From: Pirellulimonas nuda
Lineage (GTDB): Bacteria; Planctomycetota; Planctomycetia; Pirellulales; Lacipirellulaceae
Assembly: GCF_007750855.1 (NCBI RefSeq)
Contig: NZ_CP036291.1
Coordinates: 5,116,905 to 5,180,904 of the forward strand
Direction of reading: 5' to 3'
DNA: 64,000 bases
Below the pieces are notes generated by a model. It ran no database searches. It was not told the origin of the DNA and saw nothing but the letters and a program-made list of their open reading frames with translations. Of this stretch, positions 22,954-31,991 are shown one piece after another. Numbering within the stretch: the first letter of the stretch is position 1; each line of letters begins with the position of its first letter. The translations under genes were made by a program, and so were the position numbers.

Positions 22954-25900
22954 ATGCAACCGAACGATTCATTCCGTTTTTTCCCCGTCGGGCTCCTGGC
23001 GGTGTGCGCCCTGCTTGCCGGCAGCGCCGCTCCCGCGGCCGTGCCAGAGCTGGTGGGGACGCTGTCGATCGCCGTTGAGCCCGAAGTGGCCAAGCAGCTC
23101 GGCCTGACCGCCGCCCAACGCGACAAGCTGTTTGACGTGATCGATGACGCAGAACTCCGCGGCGCCAGCCTGGCGGTCGCCGCGGAACGCATCCCCAAGA
23201 CCAGCCAGGTTGAGCGGCTGGCGCCGTTCCGCTTGGCGGTCCAGCGGGCGGGGCTGGCGTTGCTGAGCGAGGCGCAGCGGCAGCGTGTGGCCGAGCTTGC
23301 CGCCGAGCGTGAGAACCCCGCGTTTGACGCCGCTGAGGCGATCGCCGCCGCCGTGCCGATGGACGAGGCGATCGAGCGGACCAAACAGAACCTAGAGCAG
23401 CCGGTCGAGGCGCCGGCGTCGGATGCCGCCGCGGACGAGCCGGCCGAAGCTAAAGAGGACGCCAAGCCCGCCTCGGAAGCCAGACCCGCGGCCAGCGAAG
23501 CGCCCGCCGTTGCCCAGCCGGCCCCGAGCCAACCGGAAGCCTCCCCCTCCGACATGAAGCCGGCCCCCGCCGCCGAGGCGGTAGCAGAGAAGGCGGCGGA
23601 GCCAGAGGCAGAACAGCCGGCCGACAGCAAAGCAGACGACAAGCCAGCGGTCGCCGCGGCGGCGCCGGCGCCCGTGCCGGCCGGCGACGGCCGCATGACC
23701 ATCAACTTCCGCTACCAGCCGTGGAAAGACGTGATCGATTGGTACGCCGAGCAGGCGGAGCTGTCGCTGGTGCTTGAGTCTCCCCCAACCGGCACCTTCA
23801 ACTACCAAGACACCAAGCGCTACACCGCCGCCGAGGCGCTCGACGTGCTCAACAGCGTGCTGCTGACCAAGGGGTACACCCTGGTCCGCAAGGGGCGGAT
23901 GCTGCTGTTGGCCAACCTAGAAGACGGCATCCCGCCCAACCTGGTGACCGACGTCCCGCTCGACGAGCTGAACGACCGCGGCGAGTACGAGCTGATCCGC
24001 GTGCTGTTCCGCGTGCGGGGCGTCACCCCCGCCGAGGCCTCAGATCAGCTCCGGTCGCTCGTTGGCCCGCAGGGCTCGATCGTGGTCGTCCCCTCGGCCG
24101 GCATGATCCAGGTGACCGAGACCGCCGGGCGGATCCGGGTGATCCGCGACGTGGTCGAGGCGTTCGGACGCCGCGACCTGCTGGACGGCGAGCTGAAGAC
24201 CTTCGACCTCAAATTCGCCCTAGCGGACGAGCTGCTCCCCGCCCTGCGGCCGATGCTTGGCATCCCGGAGGGCTCGCTGTCGACCGACGACGGCTCGCTG
24301 CGGCTGGCCATCGACTTCATGGGAGAGCGTATCCTCGCCCGCGGCAACAGCGACAAGCTGGGGGCGTTGGCGGACCTGATCGACCTGCTCGACGTGCCGG
24401 GCTCGATGGGAACGGGCGCAGCCGAGGCGCCGCAGCTTGAGGTCTACCCGGTGGTCAGCGCCGACCCCGAAGTGGTGCTCTCGGTCGTGCAGACGCTGCT
24501 TGCCGGGAGCGAAGGGACCCGCCTGGCGACCGACGCAGCGACCGGAAACCTGGTCGCCCTGGCGACGCCGTCCGAGCACGCCACGATCCGGGCGACGCTG
24601 CAGCAGATGGGGCAAGACGCCCGGACGATCGAGGTGATCCCGCTGTACGAAGTCGATCCCACGTCGGCCGTAATGGCCATCCAGCGGCTGTTTGCCGGGC
24701 CCAACCCCGAGAAGCCCGATCCCCGCGCCCCGGTGGTCGACGCCGATTTGTACACCAACAGCCTGCTGATCCGCGCGTCGGGGAGCCAGCTCACACAAAT
24801 CCGCGGCCTGCTAGAGAAGATGGGCGAGAGCTCCGATTACGAGGCAGACATGGCCGCCCGCGGCAATGTGCGGATGCTGCCGTACACCGGCGCCGCGGCC
24901 CGATCGGCGTTGTCGCAGATCGAGCGGATCTGGCCGGCGTTGCGACCCAACCAGATCCGGATCGTCACCCCTTCGGAAGTGATCCCCAGCTTCGTACCGA
25001 GCGACCACGGCGGCTACGGCGATCCGATGTCCCCGCTGGACCCGCTGGAGTCGATGTTCCAGCAGTTCGCCCCCCCCAGCGCGGCGCCCCCGATCGACCG
25101 CGGCACGAGCCTGCCGGCCCCCGGCCGGGTGCGGGCGCGATTCGCTGCCCAGCAAGAGCCGGCCGGTGAAGCCGCCCCTGCCGAGGGCGCGGCGGCCCAA
25201 CCACAAGAAGCCCAGCCTCAAGCACAGCCTCAAGCAGCGCTACAACCCGCGGCGCCGCAGCAAGAGCGGTCCGCGACGCTGTTTGTGGCGCCGGGCGCAG
25301 GGGGCACGATCATCGCCTCGAAGGACCTGGACGCCCTCGACGAGTTTGAAGAATTGCTGTCCGCCAGCGCCGGTCGGTCGGCCTCGGGGGGACGCGAGTA
25401 CGCCGTGTTTTACCTGAGGTACTCAACGGCGCCTGTAGCGGCCCAGATCCTGTCGAAGGTGTTCGGCGCCAGCAGCTCCGCCGGCGGTGGCGGCGGCCTG
25501 CTGGGAGGCATCGCAGACGCGGCGATGGGCGACATGGGCGGGGGCCTGATGGGCGACCTGCTAGGGATGGGGGGGGGCGACTCTTCCGCCGCCGGCTTCT
25601 CTTCGGCGAGCGTTGATATTGTGCCCGATGTACGCCTGAACGCCCTAATCGTTTACGCCCGTCCAGACGACCTCGAGTCCATCGAGCGGCTGCTGCGGAT
25701 TATTGACCAGCGGATCGGTCCGACCGAAGTCGAAGCGGGCGGGCGGCCGCGGATGATCCCCGTTGTGAACCACAAGGCCGCCTCCATCGCCGAGGTGGTC
25801 AAAGAGGTCTACCAGGACCGCATGCAGCAAGCCAGCGGCGGCGGCGGGCGGGGCGGCGGCGGGCCGAGCCCAGAAGACATCATGAAGATGCTGCGCAGCA

Positions 25901-26424
25901 AGGGTGGTGGCGGCGCAGCCGGCGGGGGAGACACCCAAGAAGAGGCCAAAATGACGATCGGCGTCGACGAGCGCAGCAACTCTCTGATCGTACGCGCGCC
26001 CGATCAACTGTTCATGGAGGTCGAGCGGCTGGTCAAGGACCTCGACGAAGAGGGCCTGGAAACGCCGCAGTCGACCCGCGTGGTGTCGCTACGCAACACG
26101 AACGCAGAAGCGGTGAAGAACGCCCTGCAATCGCTGCTGGGCGAAGACGCCGTGATTACTACCGGGAGCGACAGCTCGTCGGGGCGTACTTCTAGCTCGC
26201 GCAGCAGCAGCCCATCGTCTAGCAGCGGATCGAGTTCCGACGCCGAGAAGCAACGCGAAGAGTTCATGCAACGCATGGACTTCTTCCGCAGGCTCCGGGA
26301 ATCGGGTGGCGGCGGCGGGGGCGACACAGGCGGCCGCGGGGGCGGCGGCGGCGGTGCTCCCAGTGGCGGCGGCGGCCGGGGCGGTGGTGGTGGCGGCGGT
26401 GGCGGCGGCCGCGGCGGGCGCTAA
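22954..26424 (+). CDS. Large exported protein with repeated secretin N-domains
   Basis: The 1156-residue protein has a signal peptide (FFPVGLLAVCALLAGSAAPA), then an LTAAQRDKLFDVIDD helical region and an Ala/Pro/Glu linker (about 125-240). After the linker come several secretin/NolW-type modules (examples: RYTAAEALDVLNSVLLTKGY, SAGMIQVTETAGRIRVIRDV, VDERSNSLIVRAPDQL). These are ring-forming N-domains of GspD-like secretins. I find no canonical secretin beta-barrel; the C-terminus is instead a serine- and then glycine-rich tail. It may be a periplasmic ring or scaffold of a type II/IV-like machine. Confidence 0.7.
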   Translation: MQPNDSFRFFPVGLLAVCALLAGSAAPAAVPELVGTLSIAVEPEVAKQLGLTAAQRDKLFDVIDDAELRGASLAVAAERIPKTSQVERLAPFRLAVQRAGLALLSEAQRQRVAELAAERENPAFDAAEAIAAAVPMDEAIERTKQNLEQPVEAPASDAAADEPAEAKEDAKPASEARPAASEAPAVAQPAPSQPEASPSDMKPAPAAEAVAEKAAEPEAEQPADSKADDKPAVAAAAPAPVPAGDGRMTINFRYQPWKDVIDWYAEQAELSLVLESPPTGTFNYQDTKRYTAAEALDVLNSVLLTKGYTLVRKGRMLLLANLEDGIPPNLVTDVPLDELNDRGEYELIRVLFRVRGVTPAEASDQLRSLVGPQGSIVVVPSAGMIQVTETAGRIRVIRDVVEAFGRRDLLDGELKTFDLKFALADELLPALRPMLGIPEGSLSTDDGSLRLAIDFMGERILARGNSDKLGALADLIDLLDVPGSMGTGAAEAPQLEVYPVVSADPEVVLSVVQTLLAGSEGTRLATDAATGNLVALATPSEHATIRATLQQMGQDARTIEVIPLYEVDPTSAVMAIQRLFAGPNPEKPDPRAPVVDADLYTNSLLIRASGSQLTQIRGLLEKMGESSDYEADMAARGNVRMLPYTGAAARSALSQIERIWPALRPNQIRIVTPSEVIPSFVPSDHGGYGDPMSPLDPLESMFQQFAPPSAAPPIDRGTSLPAPGRVRARFAAQQEPAGEAAPAEGAAAQPQEAQPQAQPQAALQPAAPQQERSATLFVAPGAGGTIIASKDLDALDEFEELLSASAGRSASGGREYAVFYLRYSTAPVAAQILSKVFGASSSAGGGGGLLGGIADAAMGDMGGGLMGDLLGMGGGDSSAAGFSSASVDIVPDVRLNALIVYARPDDLESIERLLRIIDQRIGPTEVEAGGRPRMIPVVNHKAASIAEVVKEVYQDRMQQASGGGGRGGGGPSPEDIMKMLRSKGGGGAAGGGDTQEEAKMTIGVDERSNSLIVRAPDQLFMEVERLVKDLDEEGLETPQSTRVVSLRNTNAEAVKNALQSLLGEDAVITTGSDSSSGRTSSSRSSSPSSSSGSSSDAEKQREEFMQRMDFFRRLRESGGGGGGDTGGRGGGGGGAPSGGGGRGGGGGGGGGGRGGR

Positions 26425-26794
26425 CCGCAGGGGGGAACTAGCCCGCGAGAGCGGGCGCAGTTCCGGCCGGGCAAGAGGTCTACCCGAGGGTCCGGGGGCT
26501 ACCCGAGGGTCCGGGGGCGAGGACGCCCCGGCTCACCACGAGAGCCGCCTGCGAGCCGGGGCGTCCCCGCCCCCGGCGTAGTGCAATGCGGCCCCAGACT
26601 CCTGGCCCCAGCCACATGATCAGCCGCATGAGCGCGGGCGACGCCTGAGGGGAAGCTCCCGCCAACCGGATCCGCCCTGCCCTGGTAGAACGCACGCGGC
26701 TTTGCCGGGATCGAGCCCAAAGTGATCCCTTGCATCGGGATCCTCTCTGTTTCGGGCTCAGGCCCAGGTACTTCGGGCCGGGGGCCGGTTCCCC
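26425..26794. other. Repeat-rich gap after the secretin-N-domain gene
   Basis: The gap holds two tandem copies of CTACCCGAGGGTCCGGGGG (26480-26517). An inverted pair of the GAGCCGGGGCGTCC family follows at 26513-26534 and 26553-26574, with one mismatch in 22. Last is a nested hairpin 26713-26759 (GAGCCC/GGGCTC outside, GATCCC/GGGATC inside), which may end transcription of the EF-hand gene. No gene is seen. Confidence 0.6.
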
Positions 26795-27850
26795 CTACTT
26801 CAGGGCTTCGTCCGGCGTGATGATGCCGTCGTTGTTGCGGTCGTAGCCGGCGAATTCCCTCGCCTTCGAGTCCGACCAACTGCTGGTGTACTCGTGCATG
26901 GCCACCTGGCCGTCGAGGTCGGCGTCGCGGTCCATGAACCAGCTCGGCAGGCCGTCGGGCAGCCGCTCGTGGGCAGAAGCGAACCGCCAGCTCTTTCGCT
27001 CGCTATCGTCCTTCTTGGCGCCGCTCGACGATTTCCGCTCCAGGTCCCGCTTGTACTGGTCGCTGTAGCGGTAGGTGATCCGCTTGCGCATCTCCTCGGC
27101 CGTGATCACGCCGTTACGGTCGTAGTCCGCCTTCTCGGGTTCGCCGCCGATCTTCTTCCACTCGTCACGCTCCAGCACGCCGTTTTTGTTGTCGTCGTAC
27201 TTGTCCATCAGCCCCTTGGCGTAGCTGGTCGCCTTGTCGTTGGAGTCGTCGTCTCGGGAATCGCGTCTGCCCGAGTCCCGGGACCGCGAGTCGGAGTCAC
27301 GCGAGTTTGAGTCCCGCGAGTCAGAGCCGCGTGAGGCCGACTCTTGGGCCTGATCCCCGGTAAAACCTTCCGGCTTGGCGACTTCCGTCGTCACGCCGAA
27401 CCGCATGTCCAGCGGCACCGGGCTGACCGCTTCGCCGCGGACACGCTTGAGCGAGTCTTCGATGCTCACCTTCATGCCGGGCTTGAACTCCCCTTCGACG
27501 ATCCGGCCCATGATCCACCGCTCGCGCTCGCCGACCTCGTTGTAGTCGACCACCCCGTCTTTGTTCTTGTCGAGGTTGTTCATGAACTCGGCCCGCCGGC
27601 GTTCGCGGTCGCGGTCGTACCCCCCGCCGCCGCTGTCTCCGCCGCGGTCTCCGCCACGATCGCCCCCCCGGTCCCCGCCGCGATCACCTCGGTCGCCGCG
27701 ATCCCCACGGTCTCCACCGCGGTCGCCGCCATCTCCCCCTCGGCCGGGCTGGGCCAAGCAGGTTTGGGTAGCGCCGGCCAGCGGCAAGAGCAGCAGCACC
27801 GCCAGCAGCAGGCAGTGGCGGGGAAACGCGATTCGTTGCAGGAGCTTCAT
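26795..27850 (-). CDS. Exported EF-hand protein with GDRG repeats
   Basis: The 351-residue protein has a signal peptide and then a low-complexity GDRGGDRGGDRGG tract. At least five EF-hand calcium loops follow: DKNKDGVVDYNE, DDNKNGVLERDE, DYDRNGVITAEE, DADLDGQVAMHE and DRNNDGIITPDE. A Ser/Arg/Asp-rich linker separates the first loop from the rest. Such proteins are frequent in planctomycetes and probably bind calcium outside the cytoplasm. No enzymatic motif is seen. Confidence 0.85.
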   Translation of the reverse strand: MKLLQRIAFPRHCLLLAVLLLLPLAGATQTCLAQPGRGGDGGDRGGDRGDRGDRGDRGGDRGGDRGGDRGGDSGGGGYDRDRERRRAEFMNNLDKNKDGVVDYNEVGERERWIMGRIVEGEFKPGMKVSIEDSLKRVRGEAVSPVPLDMRFGVTTEVAKPEGFTGDQAQESASRGSDSRDSNSRDSDSRSRDSGRRDSRDDDSNDKATSYAKGLMDKYDDNKNGVLERDEWKKIGGEPEKADYDRNGVITAEEMRKRITYRYSDQYKRDLERKSSSGAKKDDSERKSWRFASAHERLPDGLPSWFMDRDADLDGQVAMHEYTSSWSDSKAREFAGYDRNNDGIITPDEALK

Positions 27851-27969
27851 CTCTCTATCCTATCCAAAGCGTCCAAAATACCGAAACAGGCGGGCCGTCA
27901 GGGGCTGGCCGAGCAGCGACGCCGGCCGAACAATAGCTCTCCCCTGCTGATTGAACCCCAAGTTCGCCG

Positions 27970-29157
27970 ATGCGTGCCGAAATAATCGCCATTGGCGACG
28001 AGCTGACCACCGGCCAGCGGCTCGACACCAACACCCAGTGGCTCGCCGAGCGGCTTACCGATATCGGGCTGGAGGTGGCCTTCCACACGACCGTAGCAGA
28101 CGACCTGGAGGCGAACGTGGCCGTCTTCAAGGCCGCCGCGCAGCGGGCGGAGGTAGTGGTCTCTACCGGCGGGCTGGGCCCCACCGCCGACGACCTGACG
28201 CGGGAGGCAATGGCGGCCGCCGCCGGGGTCGACCTGCGGCTCGACCCGGCCCAGCTCGCCCACATCGAACAGATGTTCCTCTCCCGCGGCCGGGAGATGC
28301 CCCAGCAGAACCGCCGCCAGGCAGAGTTCCCCCAAGGCGCCCTGGCGATCCCCAACGCCACCGGCACGGCCCCCGGCGTCCAGCAGACCCTCGAGCGGCT
28401 CCACCGGCCCCCTTGCGTGCTGTTCGCCCTGCCGGGCGTGCCCAGCGAGATGCGGCAGATGTGGCGAGACTCGGTCCGGCCGGCCCTGGCCCGGCTCTAC
28501 CCCCAGCCGCGCACCATCCGGCACCGCCGGCTGAAGTGCTTCGGGGTCGGCGAGAGCCACCTGGAAGCGATGCTGCCCGGCATGATCGACCGCGGCCGCG
28601 AGCCGCGTGTCGGCATCACCGTCAGCGGCGCCACGATCACCCTGCGTGTGACGGCTGCCGGCCAGACCGAGGCCGAGAGCCACGCCGCGATGGCGCCGAC
28701 GCTGCTCGAGATCCGCCAGCGGCTGGGCGTGCTGGTGTTCGGCGAAGAGGACGACGAGCTGCAGCACGCCATCGTCCGCCTGCTGGCGGCGCGGGGAGAG
28801 ACGGTCGCCCTCAGCGAGCTGCTGACCGCCGGCACGGTCGCCGGCTGGCTGGCAGACGCCGACCCCGAGGGCGCGGTGTTCGTCGGAGGCGAGACCCCGC
28901 TGCGGCAACCCGCGGCCGACGTGGCGGCCCAGGCGACGGCGTGCCGAGAACGCTACGGCGCGGACTACGCGCTAGCGATCGGCGTCGAGACGATGCTCGA
29001 CGGCGTGTCCCAGGCGCCGATCGCGTTGGCGGACTCCCATGGGGTGACAGTAAGACACTTCCCCACCCTCGGCAGCCCCGCCATCCTGAAGCCACGCACC
29101 GGCAAACTTGCCCTGAACCTGTTGCGGCTGAATCTGCTCGATACGGGTGACGGTTGA
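27970..29157 (+). CDS. cinA: CinA-family protein with degenerate C-terminal domain
   Basis: The 395-residue protein has the N-terminal molybdopterin-binding-like domain (EIIAIGDELTTGQRLDTNTQ, STGGLGPTADDLTREA, FALPGVPSEMRQM) of CinA ADP-ribose pyrophosphatases. The C-terminal NMN-deamidase domain normally carries an ESCTGG-type motif; here the matching stretch reads LSELLTAGTVAGWL, so deamidase activity is doubtful. CinA proteins act in pyridine nucleotide salvage. It begins 120 bp from the divergent EF-hand gene. Confidence 0.88.
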   Translation: MRAEIIAIGDELTTGQRLDTNTQWLAERLTDIGLEVAFHTTVADDLEANVAVFKAAAQRAEVVVSTGGLGPTADDLTREAMAAAAGVDLRLDPAQLAHIEQMFLSRGREMPQQNRRQAEFPQGALAIPNATGTAPGVQQTLERLHRPPCVLFALPGVPSEMRQMWRDSVRPALARLYPQPRTIRHRRLKCFGVGESHLEAMLPGMIDRGREPRVGITVSGATITLRVTAAGQTEAESHAAMAPTLLEIRQRLGVLVFGEEDDELQHAIVRLLAARGETVALSELLTAGTVAGWLADADPEGAVFVGGETPLRQPAADVAAQATACRERYGADYALAIGVETMLDGVSQAPIALADSHGVTVRHFPTLGSPAILKPRTGKLALNLLRLNLLDTGDG

Positions 29158-29186
29158 TTCCGACGAAGAAACACAAAGACGGGGTG

Positions 29187-29375
29187 GACCACGGATCGCA
29201 CGGATTTCGCGGATACGATCGGGGTGGGCGGCTTGTCCAAACCCGCGAGACACGAAGCGGTTAGCTCGCGCGTTCGCCGTTCGTGCAGCGACCATGTACG
29301 TTGTGATCCCGCTTCACTTGCTTGCTGCTTCAGCGCCCGTCACTGATATCCGTAAAATCCGTGCTATCCGTGGTC
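29187..29375. repeat. MITE-like element with 29-bp inverted ACGGAT arms
   Basis: The arm at 29187-29215 (starting GACCACGGATCGCACGGATT) and the arm at 29347-29375 are inverted with 3 mismatches in 29. About 131 bp without a gene lies between. It fills most of the cinA-nadE gap. Confidence 0.7.
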
Positions 29376-29413
29376 AGGCTTTCGTGCCTTTCCGCGGCCA
29401 TCCCTCCAGCGGC

Positions 29414-29419
29414 TAGAAT
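29414..29419 (+). promoter_or_regulatory. Possible -10 hexamer of a leaderless nadE transcript
   Basis: TAGAAT ends 6 nt before the nadE ATG, with no Shine-Dalgarno sequence between, as at the PII gene. Confidence 0.3.
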
Positions 29420-29425
29420 CATTTG

Positions 29426-31429
29426 ATGCAACTCATCCGCCTCGCCGCCGCCTCGCTCAACCAGACGCCGATGGACTGGCGTGGCAACTTCGACCGGATG
29501 GCCGCGGTCATCGACGCGGCACGCCGGCAGGGGGTCGGCCTGCTCTGCCTGCCGGAGCTGTGCGTCACCGCGTACGGCTGCGAGGACATGCACTTCTCCC
29601 CCGCGGTGCGGTCTCGCGCGCTCGACCTGGTGCAGCAGCTCCTGCCGCTCACGGACGGGATCGCGGTGGCGGTGGGGCTGCCGATCGCGGTGGGGCCCGC
29701 GCTGTTCAACGGCCAAGCGATGCTGGTCGACGGCCGGCTGGCGGGGATCGTCTGCAAGCAGCACCTGGCGAACGAGGGGATCCACTACGAGGCGCGGTGG
29801 TTCGAACGCTGGCCGGCCGGCGCGGTCGATTCGATCGAGGTCGATGGCAGGCGGGTCCCTGTAGGGGACCTGCTGTTTGACATCGGCGGCGTACGCGTCG
29901 GCATCGAGATCTGCCGCGACGCCTGGATCGCCGAGCGGACCGGCATCGCCCTGGCCCGCCGCGGCGCCGACGTGCTGCTGAACCCCAACGCCAGCCACTT
30001 CGCGTTCGGCAAGTGCGACATCCGCCGGCGGTTCGTTGTCGAGGGGTCGCGGACCCTGGGCGTCGCGACGGTCCACTGCAACGCGTTGGGGAACGAGTCG
30101 GGGCGCTCCATCTACGACGGCGACACGATGATCGCCGCACTCGGCCGGCTCGTCGCCAGCGGGCCGCGGTTTTCGCTGGCCGACTCGCAGCTCTCGAGCG
30201 CCGTGGTCGACGTCGCTCAGTTGCGGCAGAACCGCACCCGCTGGATGGAGGCGGGCCGCGTCGGCAAGCAGGACGCCGGGCTGGTGGCCGCCCCGCTGGA
30301 GTGGCCCACGGTCCCCGACACCGAGGGGGCGTCGGCGCCGCTCGGCTCGGCGTCGTCCGCTACGGACGCCCCCTGGGAGTCGGGCCCGCACCGCAAGGAG
30401 GAAGAGTTCGCCCGGGCGGTAACGCTCGGCCTGTTCGACTACCTGCGCAAGAGCCGGGCCAACGGGTTTGTCGTGTCGCTCAGCGGAGGCGTCGATTCCG
30501 CGGCGGTCGCTACGCTCTGCTGGCTGATGGTCCGCCTGGGCGTGGCCGAGCTGGGGCAGGCCGGCTTCGCCAAGCGGCTGCCGAGCGTGTGCGGGGCCCA
30601 AGAAGCGGGCGACCCCCGCGGGCTCGTGCGGCGGCTGCTGACCTGCGTCTACCAATCGACCCGGCAGTCGGGCGCCGCCACCCAGAACGCCGCCCGCGGG
30701 GTCGCCGAGGCGATCGGGGCCGAGTTCCACCTCTGGAGCGTCGACGCGATGGTCGACGCCTTTGTGGGCGTGGTCGGCGAAGCGACCGGCCGCGAGATCG
30801 ACTGGCAGACCGACGACGTCGCCCTGCAGAACATCCAGGCCCGCGCCCGTGGGCCGGGCGTGTGGCTGCTAGCGAACCTCAAGAACGCGCTGCTGCTGAC
30901 CACCAGCAACCGCAGCGAGGCGTCGGTCGGCTACGCCACGATGGACGGCGACACCTGCGGCGGGCTGGCGCCGGTGGCGGGGATCGACAAGCACTTCCTG
31001 CGGCACTGGCTGCGGTGGATGGAGACCGCCGGACCGGCCGGCGTTGGCCCCCTGCCGGCGCTCGCGGCGATCAACGCCCAGCGTCCCACGGCCGAGCTGC
31101 GGCCCGCCGCGGCGGGACAGACCGACGAGGCCGACCTGATGCCGTACGACGTGCTCGACGCGATCGAGCGTTCGGCGATCCGAGACAAGCGCTCGCCGGC
31201 CGAGGTGCTTGCCACCCTCGGCCCGGAGTTCCCCCAGCACGAGCGGTCGGAGCTGCGCGGGTGGGTCGAGCGGTTCTTCAAGCTCTGGTCCGCCAACCAG
31301 TGGAAACGCGAGCGCTACGCCCCCGCGTTGCACGTGGACCAAGGGAACGTCGACCCCAAGACCTGGTGCCGATTCCCCATCCTCAACGGCGGCTTCCGGG
31401 CGGAGCTAGAGGAGCTTGAGGGGGGATAA
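29426..31429 (+). CDS. nadE: Glutamine-dependent NAD+ synthetase
   Basis: The 667-residue two-domain enzyme has an N-terminal nitrilase-fold glutaminase with its Glu (CLPELCVTAYGC), Lys (VCKQHLANEG) and Cys (IEICRDAWI). The C-terminal synthetase has the ATP-binding PP-loop SLSGGVDSAAVATL and the TSNRSEASVGYATMDGDTCGG segment. It amidates deamido-NAD using glutamine. The interdomain linker (about residues 296-318) contains an in-frame palindromic sequence (30325-30373). It starts at ATG 29426. Confidence 0.95.
   Translation: MQLIRLAAASLNQTPMDWRGNFDRMAAVIDAARRQGVGLLCLPELCVTAYGCEDMHFSPAVRSRALDLVQQLLPLTDGIAVAVGLPIAVGPALFNGQAMLVDGRLAGIVCKQHLANEGIHYEARWFERWPAGAVDSIEVDGRRVPVGDLLFDIGGVRVGIEICRDAWIAERTGIALARRGADVLLNPNASHFAFGKCDIRRRFVVEGSRTLGVATVHCNALGNESGRSIYDGDTMIAALGRLVASGPRFSLADSQLSSAVVDVAQLRQNRTRWMEAGRVGKQDAGLVAAPLEWPTVPDTEGASAPLGSASSATDAPWESGPHRKEEEFARAVTLGLFDYLRKSRANGFVVSLSGGVDSAAVATLCWLMVRLGVAELGQAGFAKRLPSVCGAQEAGDPRGLVRRLLTCVYQSTRQSGAATQNAARGVAEAIGAEFHLWSVDAMVDAFVGVVGEATGREIDWQTDDVALQNIQARARGPGVWLLANLKNALLLTTSNRSEASVGYATMDGDTCGGLAPVAGIDKHFLRHWLRWMETAGPAGVGPLPALAAINAQRPTAELRPAAAGQTDEADLMPYDVLDAIERSAIRDKRSPAEVLATLGPEFPQHERSELRGWVERFFKLWSANQWKRERYAPALHVDQGNVDPKTWCRFPILNGGFRAELEELEGG
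30325..30373. repeat. Possible in-frame palindrome in the nadE linker
   Basis: GGGGGCGTC (30325-30333) is inverted as GACGCCCCC (30365-30373). The encoded linker is Ala/Ser/Gly-rich (EGASAPLGSASSATDAPWES). Confidence 0.4.
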
Positions 31430-31460
31430 TCACGGAGCCAGAAAAGAAACGACGGAGAGT

Positions 31461-31536
31461 CTCTCGCGGAGGCGCCGAGGCGCGGAGAGAAAAAGCAACT
31501 ACTCGTCGTTTGCTCTCTCCGCGCCTCTGCGAGAGG
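31461..31536. repeat. CTCTCGCGGAGGCGC-family inverted element
   Basis: CTCTCGCGGAGGCGCCGAGG and the later inverted CTCTCTCCGCGCCTCTGCGA bracket a short centre just after the nadE stop. It is the same family as 61966-62105. Confidence 0.6.
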
Positions 31537-31584
31537 CTTCGTCCGTCATCTTATGTCTGTCCGGCGTGGCTCAGCAGCGGACCC

Positions 31585-31779
31585 TTAGCGGTCCGCTTCG
31601 CCGAGCTGCCAGTCGATGATCAACTTCTCGGCGCCGGGGGTCATGGCGCGGAGCTTGCGAGCGATTTCGGTCTTTTCAGACGGCGTCGCCTTGCCCAGCT
31701 TGCTCTTGAGGTGCGTCAGCTTTTGCTTGCGGGTACGCTTCCGCCGCAACTCTCGGGTTCGCTCGATGCCGCCGGGCAT
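31585..31779 (-). CDS. Small basic planctomycete protein (GGIERTRELRR type)
   Basis: The 64-residue protein is highly basic in its first half (IERTRELRRKRTRKQKLTHL) and ends AMTPGAEKLIIDWQLGEADR. I recall short proteins of this pattern as conserved in planctomycetes (a domain of unknown function, DUF6800-like); the function is unknown. RNA or ribosome association would fit the charge but is speculation. The ATG at 31779 is chosen because the conserved phrase begins there. Confidence 0.7.
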   Translation of the reverse strand: MPGGIERTRELRRKRTRKQKLTHLKSKLGKATPSEKTEIARKLRAMTPGAEKLIIDWQLGEADR

Positions 31780-31886
31780 AGCAGATTCTCTCAGCAAGGA
31801 ATGGGGGATGGCGCCAAAGCGAGCCAGATTACCCCGCCGGACGGCCCGCTGACAAGCCGGCGCCCGCCAAACCGCCGTGCCCCCCA

Positions 31887-31981
31887 GGCGAGCCGTCGGC
31901 GTCAGCCGCCGGAGGTTCGGCCCGGAGACTAGCTGGTTCTCGTACGCAACGGACTCCGGCGGCTGACGCCGACGGCTCGCC
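31887..31981. repeat. Perfect 28-bp inverted repeat
   Basis: The arms 31887-31914 and 31954-31981 (core CGGCGGCTGACGCCGACGGC) are perfectly inverted with a 39-nt spacer. One arm is also found in frame at 17564-17591. Confidence 0.85.
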
Positions 31982-31991
31982 CTACCCCGCA

